In this document: one piece after another, positions 10,801 to 25,200 of the stretch
Numbering within the stretch: the stretch's first letter is position 1
How the letters are laid out: every line of letters begins with the position of its first letter
Translations under genes and position numbers: made by a program
Notes under the pieces: generated by a model
What the model saw: only the letters and a program-made list of their open reading frames with translations
What the model was told of the DNA's origin: nothing
Databases searched by the model: none
Assembly (NCBI GenBank): GCA_019096065.1
Contig: JAGUCH010000001.1
Span: 14,880,001 to 14,944,000 of the forward strand
Direction of reading: 5' to 3'
DNA from: Paracyclopina nana
Taxonomy: Eukaryota; Arthropoda; Copepoda; Cyclopoida; Cyclopettidae
Length of the DNA stretch: 64,000 nt

Positions 10801-13348
10801 TAGGCAAACTTTAAGTTTAGGGCCTCGCACCATCTCCTCAACAAGCATGGCCAGGAAAAAAGTCAAACTTTCAAGCTTGAACTTGTTTTCAATAACGAAT
10901 CCTTGATTCCTTGTTTTTCCGGGTCTTTTTTCGTGTTTGTTCACAGTTTGGCGCCTTTTTTTTTGGCTCCAAAACTGACCAATGTTTCCAAGGAGGGCCA
11001 AAAAAACTGTCATTCAAAGAAAGCCTTAAAGAAAGCTTGTGCCTTTCAATAACAAAAACACATTCTACAATTAGCTGAGCTAGCATTATTTTATATTGTT
11101 GTTGTTTCTAAAAGGTTTGCACCTCAAGTTGGGAGAGACTGAACCTTTTGGTACTATTCCCATGTGCTTTGACAGCAAAATGGTCTTGTTGTTTTCCTTC
11201 ACCCCAGGGCCCAAATTTAGGTCTTCACTGTCGTTTGTCTTAATAAAAAAGAGGCACGATGCAGCTATCACCTATGGTCATTGCCTTGAGTTTTCTATAT
11301 ACACGTTTGCTGATCGAAGCATACAACCATAAGAGATGGCATTATTCTGATGTGATTAGAAGCAGCATCAAACGTGGATAGCTTTGTAGGAAACGTGAAA
11401 AAGATATACTTTCCATTTTTGGCAATTGCTACGTTATATTTTATCACCCTTTTGTGGCTGTTATTGTTATGTGTTCTGTAAAAAGGGCCTGAAGTCCAAA
11501 TTTCGCCACGAGGAAGACAGCCACTCTCAAGACTACCTTTTGTAAATGGTTGACCAAAAATAGAGCAGTAAACGTCAGAAATACTATCTGCGTCCTAGGC
11601 GTCTAAGAAAAGCCTGTTCGTTTTGCTGCTTGATTTTAATTTTGTTTGCGCTATTAAGGCAGCCTTATGATGAGCCAGTTTGGAGACATGGCGAGATTGA
11701 GGTGTCTTTTTAGGCTTTGGCGAAAAGGTGCTTGTTTTCCTAGTTGTGCCAAAAATGCGATTTCTCAAGCCCTTTTCACATCAAAGTAAACCTGCGAAGG
11801 ACGATCAAAAGAAGTAAACGTCACAATTCCAATGATTTTTAGTTTGAGCTAATGGGGAATTTTGTTCACAGAAGCAAATTAGCGATTGAGATTTATTTTT
11901 TCAAGTCCAAAAGTCTTCTTCCTCTATTTGTCTCAACAAATCCGGCCATTTTAGATATTGTGCAATGTTGTAGGAACTATTTCTGGTGGACTCCAGAGGG
12001 GACAAAAAAATTGTCACTGAAGTTTGAAAACTTGAGGAAGGTCTTAAAGCCAATGGTCGATCCTGACTTTTTCCTGCAAAAGTTTGGCCTTCTTTGATTT
12101 TACGTCATCTCATCTTGTTTGCTTTTTCAACGAAATAATAATCAAAAACTCTTACACAACGTGTATTGCCTGGAGGTCTTTCTAATCAGATTATAGTCTT
12201 CTAAAAACTTTGGTTTGCCTATTAATATTGCCAACAGGGCTCAATCTTCGTCAGAATGAAGTTGATCGCCTTGCGCGTCCCAGCCCTCGTGTAGGTCGAT
12301 TTTCTATTGAGGCTGAGTGATCCCATTATTAGGGGTCACAATGTGAAACTTTGGAGTTGCTGTACTTCCCCGTGAAATATTTGACGTACAAGCCTTTTCC
12401 TGTATGAGGTTGAGACTCATAGCTTTCCGCAGATTTCACTACTGTGGTACGTTTATATACAGCCTCTCGCGCAAAAATAAATAAATAACGACGTTGTAAG
12501 CCCCACGCCCAGTAACTGCACTCAAGTTATCTATGACTCTAATATATTACGTTGTCTAGTCCAATTTATGCATTTCAGCACCACGCGATGTCCCATATGG
12601 AATGGAAGAGGCTACATCTACTGCTACCATAGCTTGCGTTCGAGGAAGGACATGCCTGCAATATGTCTGCTTTTCGTCCAAAAAGGCCTTAGTACGAGTC
12701 CACCTGAATGATTTTGCAAGCTGGCGTGTATAGTCGTTGGCCTGGTGGTGAACCTCACTGGTTTCCTCATCAGCTGGCTGTAGTGGTTCGAAAGAGAGCT
12801 GCTTCTTCACCTACTTCAACTTTACGGTATGTGCGCACAACGTCATGTTGAACAGGTCACACCATTAACTGATTTAGCGAAAACCAGCATGCAACAACGA
12901 AATCCAATATTTCAAATCATGTCATTTTCGTCCTGATGATTCGGGCTGATTAGGAATTCGTTCGTCTTGCAAGTTGGAAGCTATCTGATAATGAGGTTAG
13001 GGTATGTGTGCCATCCTCATTCTACTTGAGTTCAAAATTTGTAAATATGTCACACAAGTTCTGCGCGACGCGAAGGCCAAAAAAGTTTTCGAACGCCTCG
13101 CGCAATTCCCCAAGCTGAGATTGCCACACACATTTCAAGATGAAAGTTCTTAACACAATAGTTAATTTCGACCCCTTCATTTTAGATTCCCTCAAGGCAA
13201 AAGTTGAGAGGAGGCCGATGAAGAGAATCAGCTGGCAGGTGCGGAAAACCCTGACATGATGGTGACATCGCCCCGTTACTATTGAGAAGCCACTCAAGAA
13301 CGTGCCAAGAAGGAAGAATCTTGCAGTGCTCGGCCGTTATTCACCATA
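7847..13348. other. 5.5 kb spacer with no supported gene
   Basis: AT-rich DNA with short open frames on both strands, none with a recognisable domain or a convincing chain of splice sites. It begins with the PPM1G 3' untranslated region and ends with the promoter or leader of the coiled-coil/dipeptidase gene. A CTG/GCC-rich trinucleotide patch lies near 10316-10350. It may hold distal regulatory DNA or untranslated exons that cannot be seen from sequence alone. Confidence 0.4.
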
Positions 13349-16210
13349 ATGGATCAGGAAGGAGACACTGGCACCATCAGGCGCAAGATTCCCAAAATAG
13401 CCAGGCATGGCTCAAATCCTGACCTCTCTGGGAGCGAAAAGCGTGACACGAGGCCATCGAGGTCAAGACACATACAGACCCGAGTGGTGGCTCAGGCTCC
13501 GGTGGAACCTACTGGAGTCAGGGACGAGCTGCATAAGGAGCTTCAGAAGGCCCTGGATAGGCGGCAGCGCCGCCAACGATCCCAGAGTGTCAGTTCCACG
13601 AACGGTGAGCGGCAAAGATCTCCCGAAAAGTATCCGCGTGGTAGCCAAACGCAACCCCGAAGGCCTTCCTCAAGGCACACACCCGACGAGGCCACCGAGC
13701 GTTCTACCCCAAGTGTTCAATTTAATACTGGCAGTAGCAAGAAAAAGGAGAAGCCCGATGCCTTATCATTGGAAGGTAGCAAGGGTAGTAGTAGCTGTAA
13801 GGGTGCCAAAATGAGGCTTGATACTTTGCCCCCTCCTGAAGAGTTCAGTCAACAGGAAGAGCCACCGACTCATACTTGTGGGAGAGACTCTTCATTGCAT
13901 GGGGCACTATCGCCAACTTTCAAATCCAGAGCCGACCAACAATCACAGTTGCAGAAAGAAAGGCTTGAGCTGCTCGGCTCAGGCCTGACTTTTAAGCCGC
14001 CCGATCGGGTGAAAGACACAATCGAGGAGTCCCCGGTTAATGCTGCGGCAAATGTATTAAAGAGGCCGTCTACAGCGACCTCAAAGGCCTCCAGCAGAAA
14101 GCCTTCGTCTTCCAGTCATCATTATCATCACCACCATCATCATGCTGCCGCTAGTGAAGACATTGACCTAAAAAAGCAGAAAGAGAGGCTCCAGTATGAG
14201 CGGTATCTTCATGAGAAGCATGAGCTGGAGAGGGCCAAATTGGAAAAAGAAAGGCTGGAGTTTGACAGACAGCTACGGCAAAAGAGAGATGCGGAAAAAC
14301 GCATGGATCGAGAGAGACTCGAAGAAGAGCTGAGAGCTGAGCTGGAACGGCAAGAATTGGAGGAGCTCAAGAGGCAAGCTGAAGAGATTGAGCGCTTAAA
14401 GGAGCATGAGCGCAGGGAACGTAAAGAACGCGAACGTGAGCGCAGATTGGAGGAAGAGCGAAGGCAGAAAGAGGCGGAGCGCAAGAAGCAAGAACATATG
14501 GAGCGCGAAATGCAACGGCGCATCCAGGAGAAAATTCTGCGCGAGCAAAAGGAGCAGGAGCGCAGAGAGCAGATGGAGCGCGAGAAGCGAAGAAAGGAGC
14601 AGGAGCGCTTGGAGAGAGAGCGCAAGGAACGCAAGGAGCGCGAGAAGCGCGACAAAGAAGAGCAGGAGCGAAGAATGGCGGAAAAGCGGGAGCGGGAGCT
14701 TCGCGAAGCCGAAGAAAGGGAGCGCCGTGAAAAGGAGCGCCGAGAAAAAGAGCGCATGGAAAAGGAGCGCCTGGAATTTGAGCGCCGTGAAAAGGAGCGC
14801 CTGGAATTTGAGCGCAGGGAAAAGGAGCGCCTGGAATACGAGCGCCGAGAAAAGGAACGCCTGGAATACGAGCGCAGGGAAAAGGAACGCCTGGAATACG
14901 AGCGCAGGGAAAAGGAGCGCCTGGAATACGAGCGCCGGCTAGAATTTGAGCGAAGGGAGAACGAGCGGCTGGAGCTACTACGCAGGGAGCAAGAACGGCT
15001 AGAACTTGAGCGAAGGAAGGCTGACGCTGAGCGAAAGGAACACGAGAAGAAGGTGGAACTGGAACGCGCCGAGCGCGCAGAAAAACGTCGCAAAGAGAAG
15101 GCTGCAGAGGCTGAAGAGCAACAGCGTCGAATGCAGCAGCAGCAGCGCGAAGAATCCCTGATGATCGCGGAACGGGCCAGAGTGGCCGAGCTCCTGGAGC
15201 GCGAACAATTGGCGCGCGAAATCGCGGAAAAGGAGCGCATCGCCAAGGAGATGGCTGATCGAGAGCGTAAGGCTTTGGAAAAAGCCAAGAGACGTCGGAG
15301 TGCTCACGTCGTACCGGGTGGTTCCTATATGAATGGCGATGTCGTGGACAATATCGATCTCATGGGCTTTGCGACACGAATGTCCAATCAATCTGATGCG
15401 AGGCCAAGGCCTCATCATCCAACATCAAAGTCTGCTCGGAAGACGACGAAAAAGAAGTCCTACGACGAGGCTCTGTCCACGCTGGCCGCCACCCTGCCCC
15501 TCGTTTCGCCGAGGCGCCCAAGTCACTCCAGGGCCACCACAGCCTATAGCACCGCCCCGCGAGGCCGCCGCGGCTCACGAACTCCGATTGGCAAGGGCCG
15601 ATCGCGTTCTAACGAACAGAATGGAGGTCGTAATCAACCGGCCTTTGTTCAGTGGCGAGAAAGTTCCCTAGACTCAAGGCTACCGGCGGCCTCCTCGAAG
15701 CTGCGACCAGAGTCTCCTTTCAAGAAGAGCTCCGATAAGAAAGCATTGAGGCTTATACCGACACCCTCTTCTCCGCCATGCACTTGTGACGAGGAGGACG
15801 AGGAGGATGCCAATGGCCTGTTGGAGCCACCGCCGTGGGACCAGCGGAGTCGGGACTCGAGAATGAGCCGGGCGACCACGACGAGGACTGCGGGTAGCGC
15901 GGGCGGCTTCTCGTCCCTGGCCTCGAGCGCTTTCCAGCTGGCGGACAACGTATTTGCATCGGATGCCATCAGCCTCGAAGCCTTGAGCCCACGACCCAGG
16001 TCCCGCTCCAGGACACGCTCCAGGGCAATCAAGACCAACAATAGCAGTCGGAGGCGGAGCAGTTCCAGGCCAGTGGATTATCATTACCACCACGAGCTCG
16101 ATCGATGCAGGTCGTTTAGGCAAGGTGGCCTTGATCAGCATATTGAGTTTTGCAAATGCACGTGCGACGACGTTGCCTATTATGACGAGTTTGGCACCAT
16201 CCCCGAGAAG
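13349..16210 (+). other. giant exon 1: Ser/Arg-rich and trichohyalin-like charged helix
   Basis: 954 codons ending in GAGAAG|GTAAGC, a strong donor in phase 0. The region has a basic Ser/Arg-rich start, a His run (HHYHHHHHH), then about 380 residues (roughly 270-650) composed almost only of Glu, Arg, Lys, Gln and Leu with repeated KERLE and ERREK units. A second Arg/Ser-rich, SR-like stretch follows, and then a short Cys-containing segment, CKCTCDD. The charge pattern predicts a long coiled coil or a single stable alpha helix. If translation ran past the donor it would end at 16408, so a separate intron-retained product of 1019 residues is an alternative model. Confidence 0.75.
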
Positions 16211-19200
16211 GTAAGCCAAACGCAATTTTCCCGTTGTTGCACAATATGGCAACATCCTCCTCGCGCGCTGTACTACTTTCCGAAGAAAAAAGAGCTAGGT
16301 TTATTTTTTGCTCTGATGGCCAACAACGTTGAAGGCACTCACTATGTACGAGCTCTCCTCTATATATGGGCTTTCTCCCCATCATCCATGTACTGCTACT
16401 CTATATAGTACGTGGTAGTGGTACGCAGAAAGGCCGGCGCCAATCTCTTTCCATGCATGTCAGTTGCCAGTTTCATTTTTTAACAACCGTCGCGCGAGTC
16501 GTGACATTCAGTCAATAGGTCCTCTTCCTCCTCCTCTGCAATGCTCAATGCTGCTAAGAAAGAGACCAGGACGACAGTATTGCGATAAATGGCATTTCAA
16601 AGGCTGCTGCAACTTCCGCTCGCTCTTTATATGCTTAAACAATGAGCAAGGAAAAAGGAAAATTGTGGTCCTCCTGCACAGTACAATAGCCATTTGAATA
16701 TTTAGTTATGCAGATTACCTCGAAGGAAGGGCTGTAATTTACCGTCCATTCCTTGAACAAAGAGCCTTTTTATCAATTACTTTCTATATGAGATAGTAGT
16801 ATCTCCAAGAAATACGCGAGTAGAAAGGGGTTCATTGTTAGAAGTGTCATTTCATTTACGACTCGGTATCCGCTACACTTTGCAGCTACACCGCTCTAAT
16901 GAGGCCCATATACTTATTCCCACGCTCGTTCGCAGCATTCAGAATAAATCCCTGTGTTTAGTCGATGATGCAGCTGCAGCATGGCTTTCTCGCACCATTC
17001 GCGCAATAATAAATGGCCTCAGCTACCTCTTAAAATCGATAACCTTCGGTCGTGGCCATCATTTTATATGGGCCTCGCTATTTTGCGGATTTAGCTATTG
17101 ATTCCCATCGGAATGCCAGCTAGCTAGAAAACAAAGCTAGTGAGTGCCAGGGGCAAAACTTTTTAAATGGGTTTAGCAAAGCCACACTCTCCGATGGGAC
17201 CGCTATTCGGTTAGTAGGTCGCTCTATTCAATTCTAAGCCAAACTTAACTTCTGGAATCGGATATATGCTGCACAAATCTCTTCATCTAAGATGGCAAAA
17301 ACGCTTATTTGGTTCTAATCCGCGAGAACCGATCTTATCCCAGCATCTGTACAAATATAGTACAAGCAATCACCGATATATGCTTCACTATACCAAGTAG
17401 TGGCAATCTTGTTTGTGTAAGAGCCGTGCATGTAATACGTCCTTTAATTAGCATCAATGATGAGCCGTTCACCTATTGAGCATTGATTTTCCTTGCTATT
17501 TGGGCATTGTTTTCCTCGGAAAATAGCGCGGACGTTGTAACGAGAGTTTGATTCATTGTATCGATAAGACCTTGAACATCCTCGTAGGCTCATTTTTTGA
17601 CAGCTACATTCGCTTAGCTATACAGTAGAAGAATATCGAATATGGCTGATCTTTTGGGTCTGTTTTCCACCAAAGCTGTTTTGAGTCTGCTTTCTAATGT
17701 GTATCTAGGCAAGATCATTGCTGAAAAGTAGGAAACTGCCGGTGAGAAAAGCAAAAATGGATATCAACACTTTCAAGGATCATTTGGTAGCATTTTATGA
17801 GCAACTCATTCAGAGGATGTGCGCTTCCCTTTGTAATAATGGAAAGAAAAATGGAAGCATCTTACCTCAGAAGTGCCTCCTTCATGTTGGCTTCACTATC
17901 GTAGGTGGAATTCAGCAATATACCAAATGGTTAGACTTATCGGACTATCGTCTTTCAATTCTCGTAAAAATGAGTTCAAACGCCATATTGCCGGGCTTGC
18001 AGCTGTAACTGAAAACCATAACGTATAAAGAGGCACTTCGAGCACCCGTTTGTTTTTTTCAAGAGCGTCTGTGTAGTGTAAAAAATAGGGTGTCAGCTTT
18101 ACTCCTTTTCCTAGCCATTGTTATTCGAAACGCGGACTAAAAGCATCGGGACATACTGCAAAGCAAGGTGCAAACTAACCAAGAAGTTAGGTGAAAAATG
18201 CTAAGTGAAAAAATCGAGCTTCGATTGCACGCAAACAAATAAGCTAGCATGATCAAGACTAGAGCCAAGGCTGGCACAAATAAAAGTAGCACATCTACCA
18301 TCTGGTGGTGTTGGCTAATACCGATCCCAAAAAGGCACTTAACCTAGCTTTGCTGTAATACTATAAATAAGCTTTGCAGGGTGACTTTGATTGTTGCCAC
18401 ACCAGTGACCTTTGTAGAATAGTTGCAAATGCCACTAATCACGGCCAAAAATCCAGGATTGATTACATCTCGCACTTTCTGGCTCGCGCAAAAGAAAGGT
18501 GCGGGTCATTATATAGCAATTGGGCCAAAGTTACACTGAAATTGTGCTTGGGTTAGCCATTGCTCAGCAAAACCTGAAATATTCATCGCCGTAGCCAAGT
18601 GAATGTGTAGCGCAGCTTTCAACCTTTGCAGAAAGTCCACCTATCTAGCCATATAAGCTCAAATCTGGTAGCCGGATATTTCACCTTTTAGTAATTTAAA
18701 TAGCAGACCTAATTTAGATTGGAGCTCTCGATTTCACAATTGTGGAGCTGGAACTACCAAAATCCTTGCTTCCTTAATTCTTACTCTTTTTGTGAGTAGC
18801 TAGCGCGACTCCAAAAATAGCCTCGTTCTGGTTGCAGCAACCTCATCCGTTTCACTGTTCCCTTAACTTAGTTATTTGTGAAAAAGGACAACCTCGAGGC
18901 GGTACACTGAGATGTTTTCCTGACACACGCAGTTTTGTAATTCATTTGTCAGAGCTGCGCCATATATTAAAAAAAGGGGGAAGGAAGGAAAAATGGCTGA
19001 CCGCGCGCCACCAAAATATGAATATGGTCGAGTAAAGTTTATGGTGCTGTCAAGGCAAATCTAATTCACCGAAATGGCCTCCTTTCTTCTTGCCAGCTTT
19101 ATCGCGCTCCTCCCCACCCAACCCCAATTCACACTATGGAAGTCAGTCTTTATCTTGTATTAACATCACACAAAAGCTCGAAGTACTATTCCCCCAAGGA

Positions 19201-22200
19201 CTGATGATGGAAATGATATACTAATGGATGCAACCTCTTAATGCACGATGCATCAGGGAAGTCTAAAACCAACTTCTGGCTCAAGCTAATGTGCTTTCTT
19301 TGTTACATTTAGCGTTGGCACCGCAAGAACAAAGCACAATTGGAATTCAGCAATTCATTTCAACTGCCTTTTACCGATAGCTTTTGCTGCGTACGCGAGC
19401 AGACTGTAGAGCAGTTTATAAAAAGATACTCGTTGCCCCCTGTACTAGTAGCACAGCCAGCATGGCAAGGCTGAAAATGGCCTTTTAAACTTGAGTTGTC
19501 GGCTGCAAAATGGCTGCACCAACACTGAGGGACATTTCAATCGAAAAAGCTCCACTTTGGATGAGAGTAACTTCTATTTCGAAATTCCAAGTCACTCCGC
19601 CAAACTTTCTGCCACTCGCATGGCCGAAAGATACGCAAATTAAGGTCATAAAAGTTAAGCTGAGCGAAGCTGAGTTCTCTTGTTCCATTGAAATCACGTC
19701 ACTGAATCCCCGCTTGTTGCTCAACTAAGCCAGCCTTCAAAGCTCAAGTTATTTTGAATAATGTTTAAGGGAGCACATTGAGGTAGCAAAGGTTTAGCTA
19801 AAAGTGCGCACACTCATCACCTTTGTATCAGCAGCTGAGACTGAAAGTTAACTGTGCAAGCTGAGCTAGCATTGCAATGCGAGGTGCTGAGCAATGCTTG
19901 CAAATGTTCATGCCCACTGATGAACCTCCTAGCTAGTCTTTTATCAACATTTCAAGCAAAGCTTTTGTTGGGACCAACATGCAACTGTACAACCAACATA
20001 TTTTTCTTCTCTGCCTGTCTTGAAGCAATAAAATAAGGTCAGGGGTGGCTGTGACAGCTTTACGCTTCTCGCCTGCGAAAATATGAAGAAGAAGGCTCAT
20101 TAAACGACAGCAAGAATGACAGTGGCTAATTTCGCTCATCCTTAATTGTGGGCCACAGCTGAAACTTTCCAAATGTGTATGCTAATACTTTTTTGTTTGA
20201 CTCGTAGCCTTGCAATCATGCTGAATTCTTGATTAAAGCTATAAAAATCCTGAGAATGTTGCTGTTTTTGGTGCAACCTAGCATAGTGTCGCAGTGCAGG
20301 ATTTTAAGAAATGCCAGCATGCAGCCTGTACATTTATTTGTGCACAACAGATTTAAACGTGATCCAAAACAATTACGGCTTGCGCTGTGCTCACCAGTAG
20401 CTATACAAACTACCATAACTTCTTTTCCCCAGTTTTTTGCAATAGTGAGCACTTTTTCTTGTATACCAGAAAAACTATGAAACAAGACAGAATCTGGACA
20501 TTTCCCGTAATAATACTTTGGCTATTGCTAATGTTTACTCTAGTCTCATCAATTCTTCCACTAGTTCCGATATAAGTGTTGCAGAATACATACAAGCGGC
20601 AATTACATCTTCATTACTCTCATAAGATGTGTATTCATGTTCACGTGTTTATCTACACATGCAAACAAATAGCATTAGGCTTAGTTCATATACTCAGGTA
20701 ATTATGGTCACTACTTATGTAAAGCTTAACTGCTTCGCATCTCTCTCACTGGCTGAGCAAGATAAATGAATGTCTACGTTCGATCTAGCTTCCTTTGGGG
20801 TACAAAATTAAAAACGTCAAATGGCAGCCCTTTCTATTTATACTTTGACACTTGGATCTCTTTGAGCAAGCTTGTAGCATTCCAGAATTTGAATTTTCCC
20901 TTCATTAATCTTCGTTTCTGGAGCCATACAAGCTGAGAAGGAATATGTCAGTCTTTTGACAGACAAACAACATTAAATGGAAACACCAGGGTTAAAAGAG
21001 CTTGCAGGAAAGTTTTTTGCAATGCGTTGCAAGATGGTAGCAGCAAAGTGTACGAGCAAGGAAAAAGGAGTGTAACTTTGTGACAATTTCATTTCCCTCT
21101 CTGTGCTATGCCGAGAAATTGCAACCGTGACTCGTTCGGCTTGAACAAGCAAGTTTTGCAAATAGATACTACATATTTTTCTGGTACGTACCTAGATATT
21201 GCCGTTTAGCATGGCATTTCTTCCTCTTCAGCTTGGTTTTGAAAGCAACCAAGCGTATGGTCATGTCATTTTGGTGATAGCATAATCGACTGGCATTCAT
21301 AGCAGTTGTTGCCCAATATGGCATTAATTCCTGCTGCTGCTGCTGCAGCGTGCATGCAGCTGAAGCCACATGAAAAGCCTGGCCGAGAAAGTTCTTGCGA
21401 GGAAATGACTTAATCATGCTACTATGTTGTACACTAGGCTTATTGCATCTACCATGGGCGGATATGAGGTACTATTTTATCTTGATGGCAACAGCCTCAT
21501 TTAGCAGCATTTGTTTTCCTACCGTTTATGCGTTGACGTGCAGCTTATTATCACCTTAGGCCAATACATCCATTTGAGAGGAGGAAAAGTGAAAGACGCC
21601 AAAAGTTGCCGGATTTAGCCATTTTGGTCACTAACTCGATAGGCTGAGTAAATAGCTGCGGTTTTGCTCGTAAACAGGGCCATTTTTGACAAACATCAAT
21701 TTCTGGCCTTTGAAAAAGTAAAAAGTCAAATAGTTTATGGAAGTTGTTGGATGGTGGAGCCACGAAGAGCCACAAAGGAGCTTTTGCAGCCTTAGGCGAG
21801 CGTGGGTCTTTGAACAAGACTACTACTTCTAGATTTGGTCCTATACGAAACTGCTACTACTTCTCCTTTCACCTTTTAAATTATGTGTTATTCGTCAAGT
21901 TTCAGCACACAATCCGCGAAGCGGCCTAGACAAGAAAAGTTGGGCAGCAGAAATTAGACTCGTGGGGGCCATTATAAGTGAAAAACTTGCGTCCTCCACT
22001 GCAATTTTGAATTTTGGTCCATTTCCAGCTGCCAAGCTTCTCCTTTCTGGATTCTGGCGCCCCTGGTGGGCGTGATGTGAATCTGGGCCTGAACGGAAGC
22101 TCCAGAAGCCTAGCTTCGACCCATCCCATGTTGACATCGGTGCCTGCGGCCGCGAATGCCTCCACATTTGCAGCGGATGGAGCAGCCGCCCATCATCAGT

Positions 22201-25200
22201 ATGCAAGGGGTCAAAGTCCTCTGGCCTTGAGGGCGGCTCTGAGACATCATTTCACTTCGGCCGATGGCATCTCGAACAAAGTTCATACAGTCATCCTAAC
22301 AGGTACGATGTTCAAATGCAATCAAAGCAAGAGCATATAGAGGAATTCTCGTTAGCCTCGAAAAGCCCCTTTGACCTGACTTGCCTTTGACTACGCTACA
22401 ACTGAGGCGAGAATTGGGCTGGAAAGTACTCTGATGTTAACTTCATTTCAGGGCTCAAGCTTCGCCGCCAACACTGGTTCTTTTTGGGCTGCATCATAGC
22501 GTTATTGATCATCATTTTGTTTGTCTGGCTGCCAATCTCGAGCCAAGGGAGTCAAGGATCAAATCTCACCACCAACCTCATCATCTCACCGGAAAAACAG
22601 ATTGAAATGGTCTCGCTCCTCCTCAAAGAAGTTCCTCTCGTAGATGGGTAAGTCATGGTGAATTACTCCAACGTACGCTGTTCAAGCTGTATATTAAAGC
22701 TAAAGCATAGCTAAAATAGATAGCAATCATGATCAAGCTTGATTTTGCGCAAGAATTCTAGATGGGGAAGTGGGCAAACTTCTTACCATATTGCATTGCA
22801 AAGAAAGTAAAGGTGGCCAGTGTGCCAGCATGCTTTTTGATGCCGGCGGCTTAGTCTGTTAGCAAAAACTTTTGGAAGCTTTTGTGCCAGCACAGCCATA
22901 AGATGAAGACGATGATGGTGGTATAGTAGTGGTTTCCTGCTAGTGGTGCTGCGCTGAAGCCTTTGCAAGCTGCAGTAGTAGCTTTCTTTGACCAAGGATA
23001 ACTTTCTTGCGGTGAAGCTACCTAATCAATCTTTAGAAAGAGTGAAAATCCAATTACATTCTTTCTTCAAAAGTTTGTGACGTCGTTTTTCACCCGTATC
23101 TTTAAGGAACCACCATTTGTTTCGTTAAAGCACGGGCTTGAAATTGGCCCAATGCCGCAACAACTGACTGTAACTGAGGAGAAACCATGTGCAAATAATG
23201 CCACAGTAGCTTGTTCTCATAAAACTCAGTAAGGCAGGCAGTAAGCAAAGCAAGGCACTTTGGAAGCTCATAACTCAGTAAGTACAGAGCCGTTACCCAT
23301 TACTTTTCATTATTGCAGTGAAGTAGCTAGAAAGCTACGTGTTTTGCTAGTCGAGGAAATCCACTTTTGCCATCTAGAAATTTCGAGCACTTCATAAGTT
23401 TCTCTTTTGGGGCGCAGCCAAGAGTCAAGATCTTCAGTAGTAGTCTTCAACAAGGATAGGAGCCCCACTGATGCATGACTTCATACTATAAGCCAGTCGA
23501 CTCCTCTGGAAATGTTCCGCAGTGTACCATGCATGTGGTACAGTGGGAGTATGCAGGAGGAGGTCGGGTCTACTAACCAAAACTTAGGAAGGCAATTGTG
23601 TGGTAGTCTAAAGTGAGCTATGCATAATTGGCCATGACGACTGTGACAAATTGTTTTGTCGCTTGCAATGAGGCCACTTTTTTCCATTCACTCGCCCAGA
23701 TTATGCATGCCAAATACAGTTACGGTTGTTGCAACCTAATACATCTCGGGTCAACTACTGTGTCTGGGCTGTCTTCTTCATCTGTCAGCACAATACACAT
23801 GCTCATTCTGTGGCTACGTTTTGCAGGCACAATGATCTGCCCTGGAATATACGAAAGTTCGTCCACAACAAACTGGATACCGTGAACCTGACGCATAATC
23901 TCAAGTATGTGGATCCTTGGGCGAAGAGCAAATGGTCGCACACGGATATAGGCCGGATGATGGCCGGACAGATTGGATGCCAGGTAAAAAACCCATACTT
24001 AAACTACCTTGTTTTAGCTTCTAGTATAGTAGGTCTGATCCTTAGCAGGTTTTCTCATCACAACAAGGTGACGGGTATTTTAATACTCAGGCTTAGTCTT
24101 TCGCACTATTTGCATAGTCACACTATTTCAATAGCTCATGATAATGAAATAACAGCTATTTAAAAACATTCAGATGCTATTTAAATACATTCTGATGCTA
24201 TTTAAATACATTCAGATGCTATTTAAATACATTTAATGCTGTTAGCTATTTAAATAGCGTGACTATACAAAATTTGCGAAAGACTAAGTCCCTATGTAAC
24301 AAAAAGGTACTTAAATAGCAGAGTTTTCAGAAGTATCATATACGGTTTTGTGTATCAACGCATGAGAAATACGCCAGGAGGGCTCTAAATAAATAATGTA
24401 TAATACAGCATTGCATTGTGCTCAACCGAGATGCTCACGACTGAAATGTATCCATTGTGGAGCACAGTGCATTTTTTTATCCTCCGCACTCGGCCCATTA
24501 GTGACTCTGTATTTATACGTATTATGCTCATTGACTACAAATGGGCGTTGAGCATAACCTCATGCTAATTTTCCTTTCTCCTTCAGCTTTGGGTTGCGTA
24601 TGCGCCGTGTGGAGCTCAGCACAAAGATGCCGTTCAAGTGACTCTCGAGCAAATTGACTTGATTAAGCGAATGGTCGAAGCTTACCCCAACCAATTAGAG
24701 CTCGTTCGGTCTTCCCAAGGTGAGATGATTCTCAGGTTCAACTCGATCTCTAGTTAGATTCCTTTGCTTCTTGCGAGGCTTGCGGTGTTTTTGCAGAACG
24801 AGTTGCATCGCGTTGCAGCCATGATCATCAGAAGCATCTCTTTTGCCCTAGGCATGGTTTTGCATGTCATGTTTTATTATTACATGGCTTACCAGAGGGG
24901 GCTAAACCATAATTGATCTATTGGTAAAAGACCTCAGGAGCTAGCCTAGTTGTTCTAGCCATGAAGCATATACCACAATATATTCACTATGAAACGTCCT
25001 GGGATTTTTTATTATGATCGACAGGTCTATTCTGAAAAAGAACAAAAGCCTTGATCCATTCATATTGATGGGCTGTACTACCTGCAAAGTTTTCCGAGCT
25101 TTCCCTGTCAAAGGATGGTCCTTAGAGCTCCTAATTCGATGTATTCCATCAACGTATTTCCTGTTTGCTGTATGTGAAAGAACAATCCATTATCAGGGTC

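Noticed and set aside
14209-15288. 359-codon minus-strand Ser/Arg-rich open frame
   Set aside because: It is the mirror of the Glu/Arg repeat codons of exon 1 of the dipeptidase gene and has no independent support.
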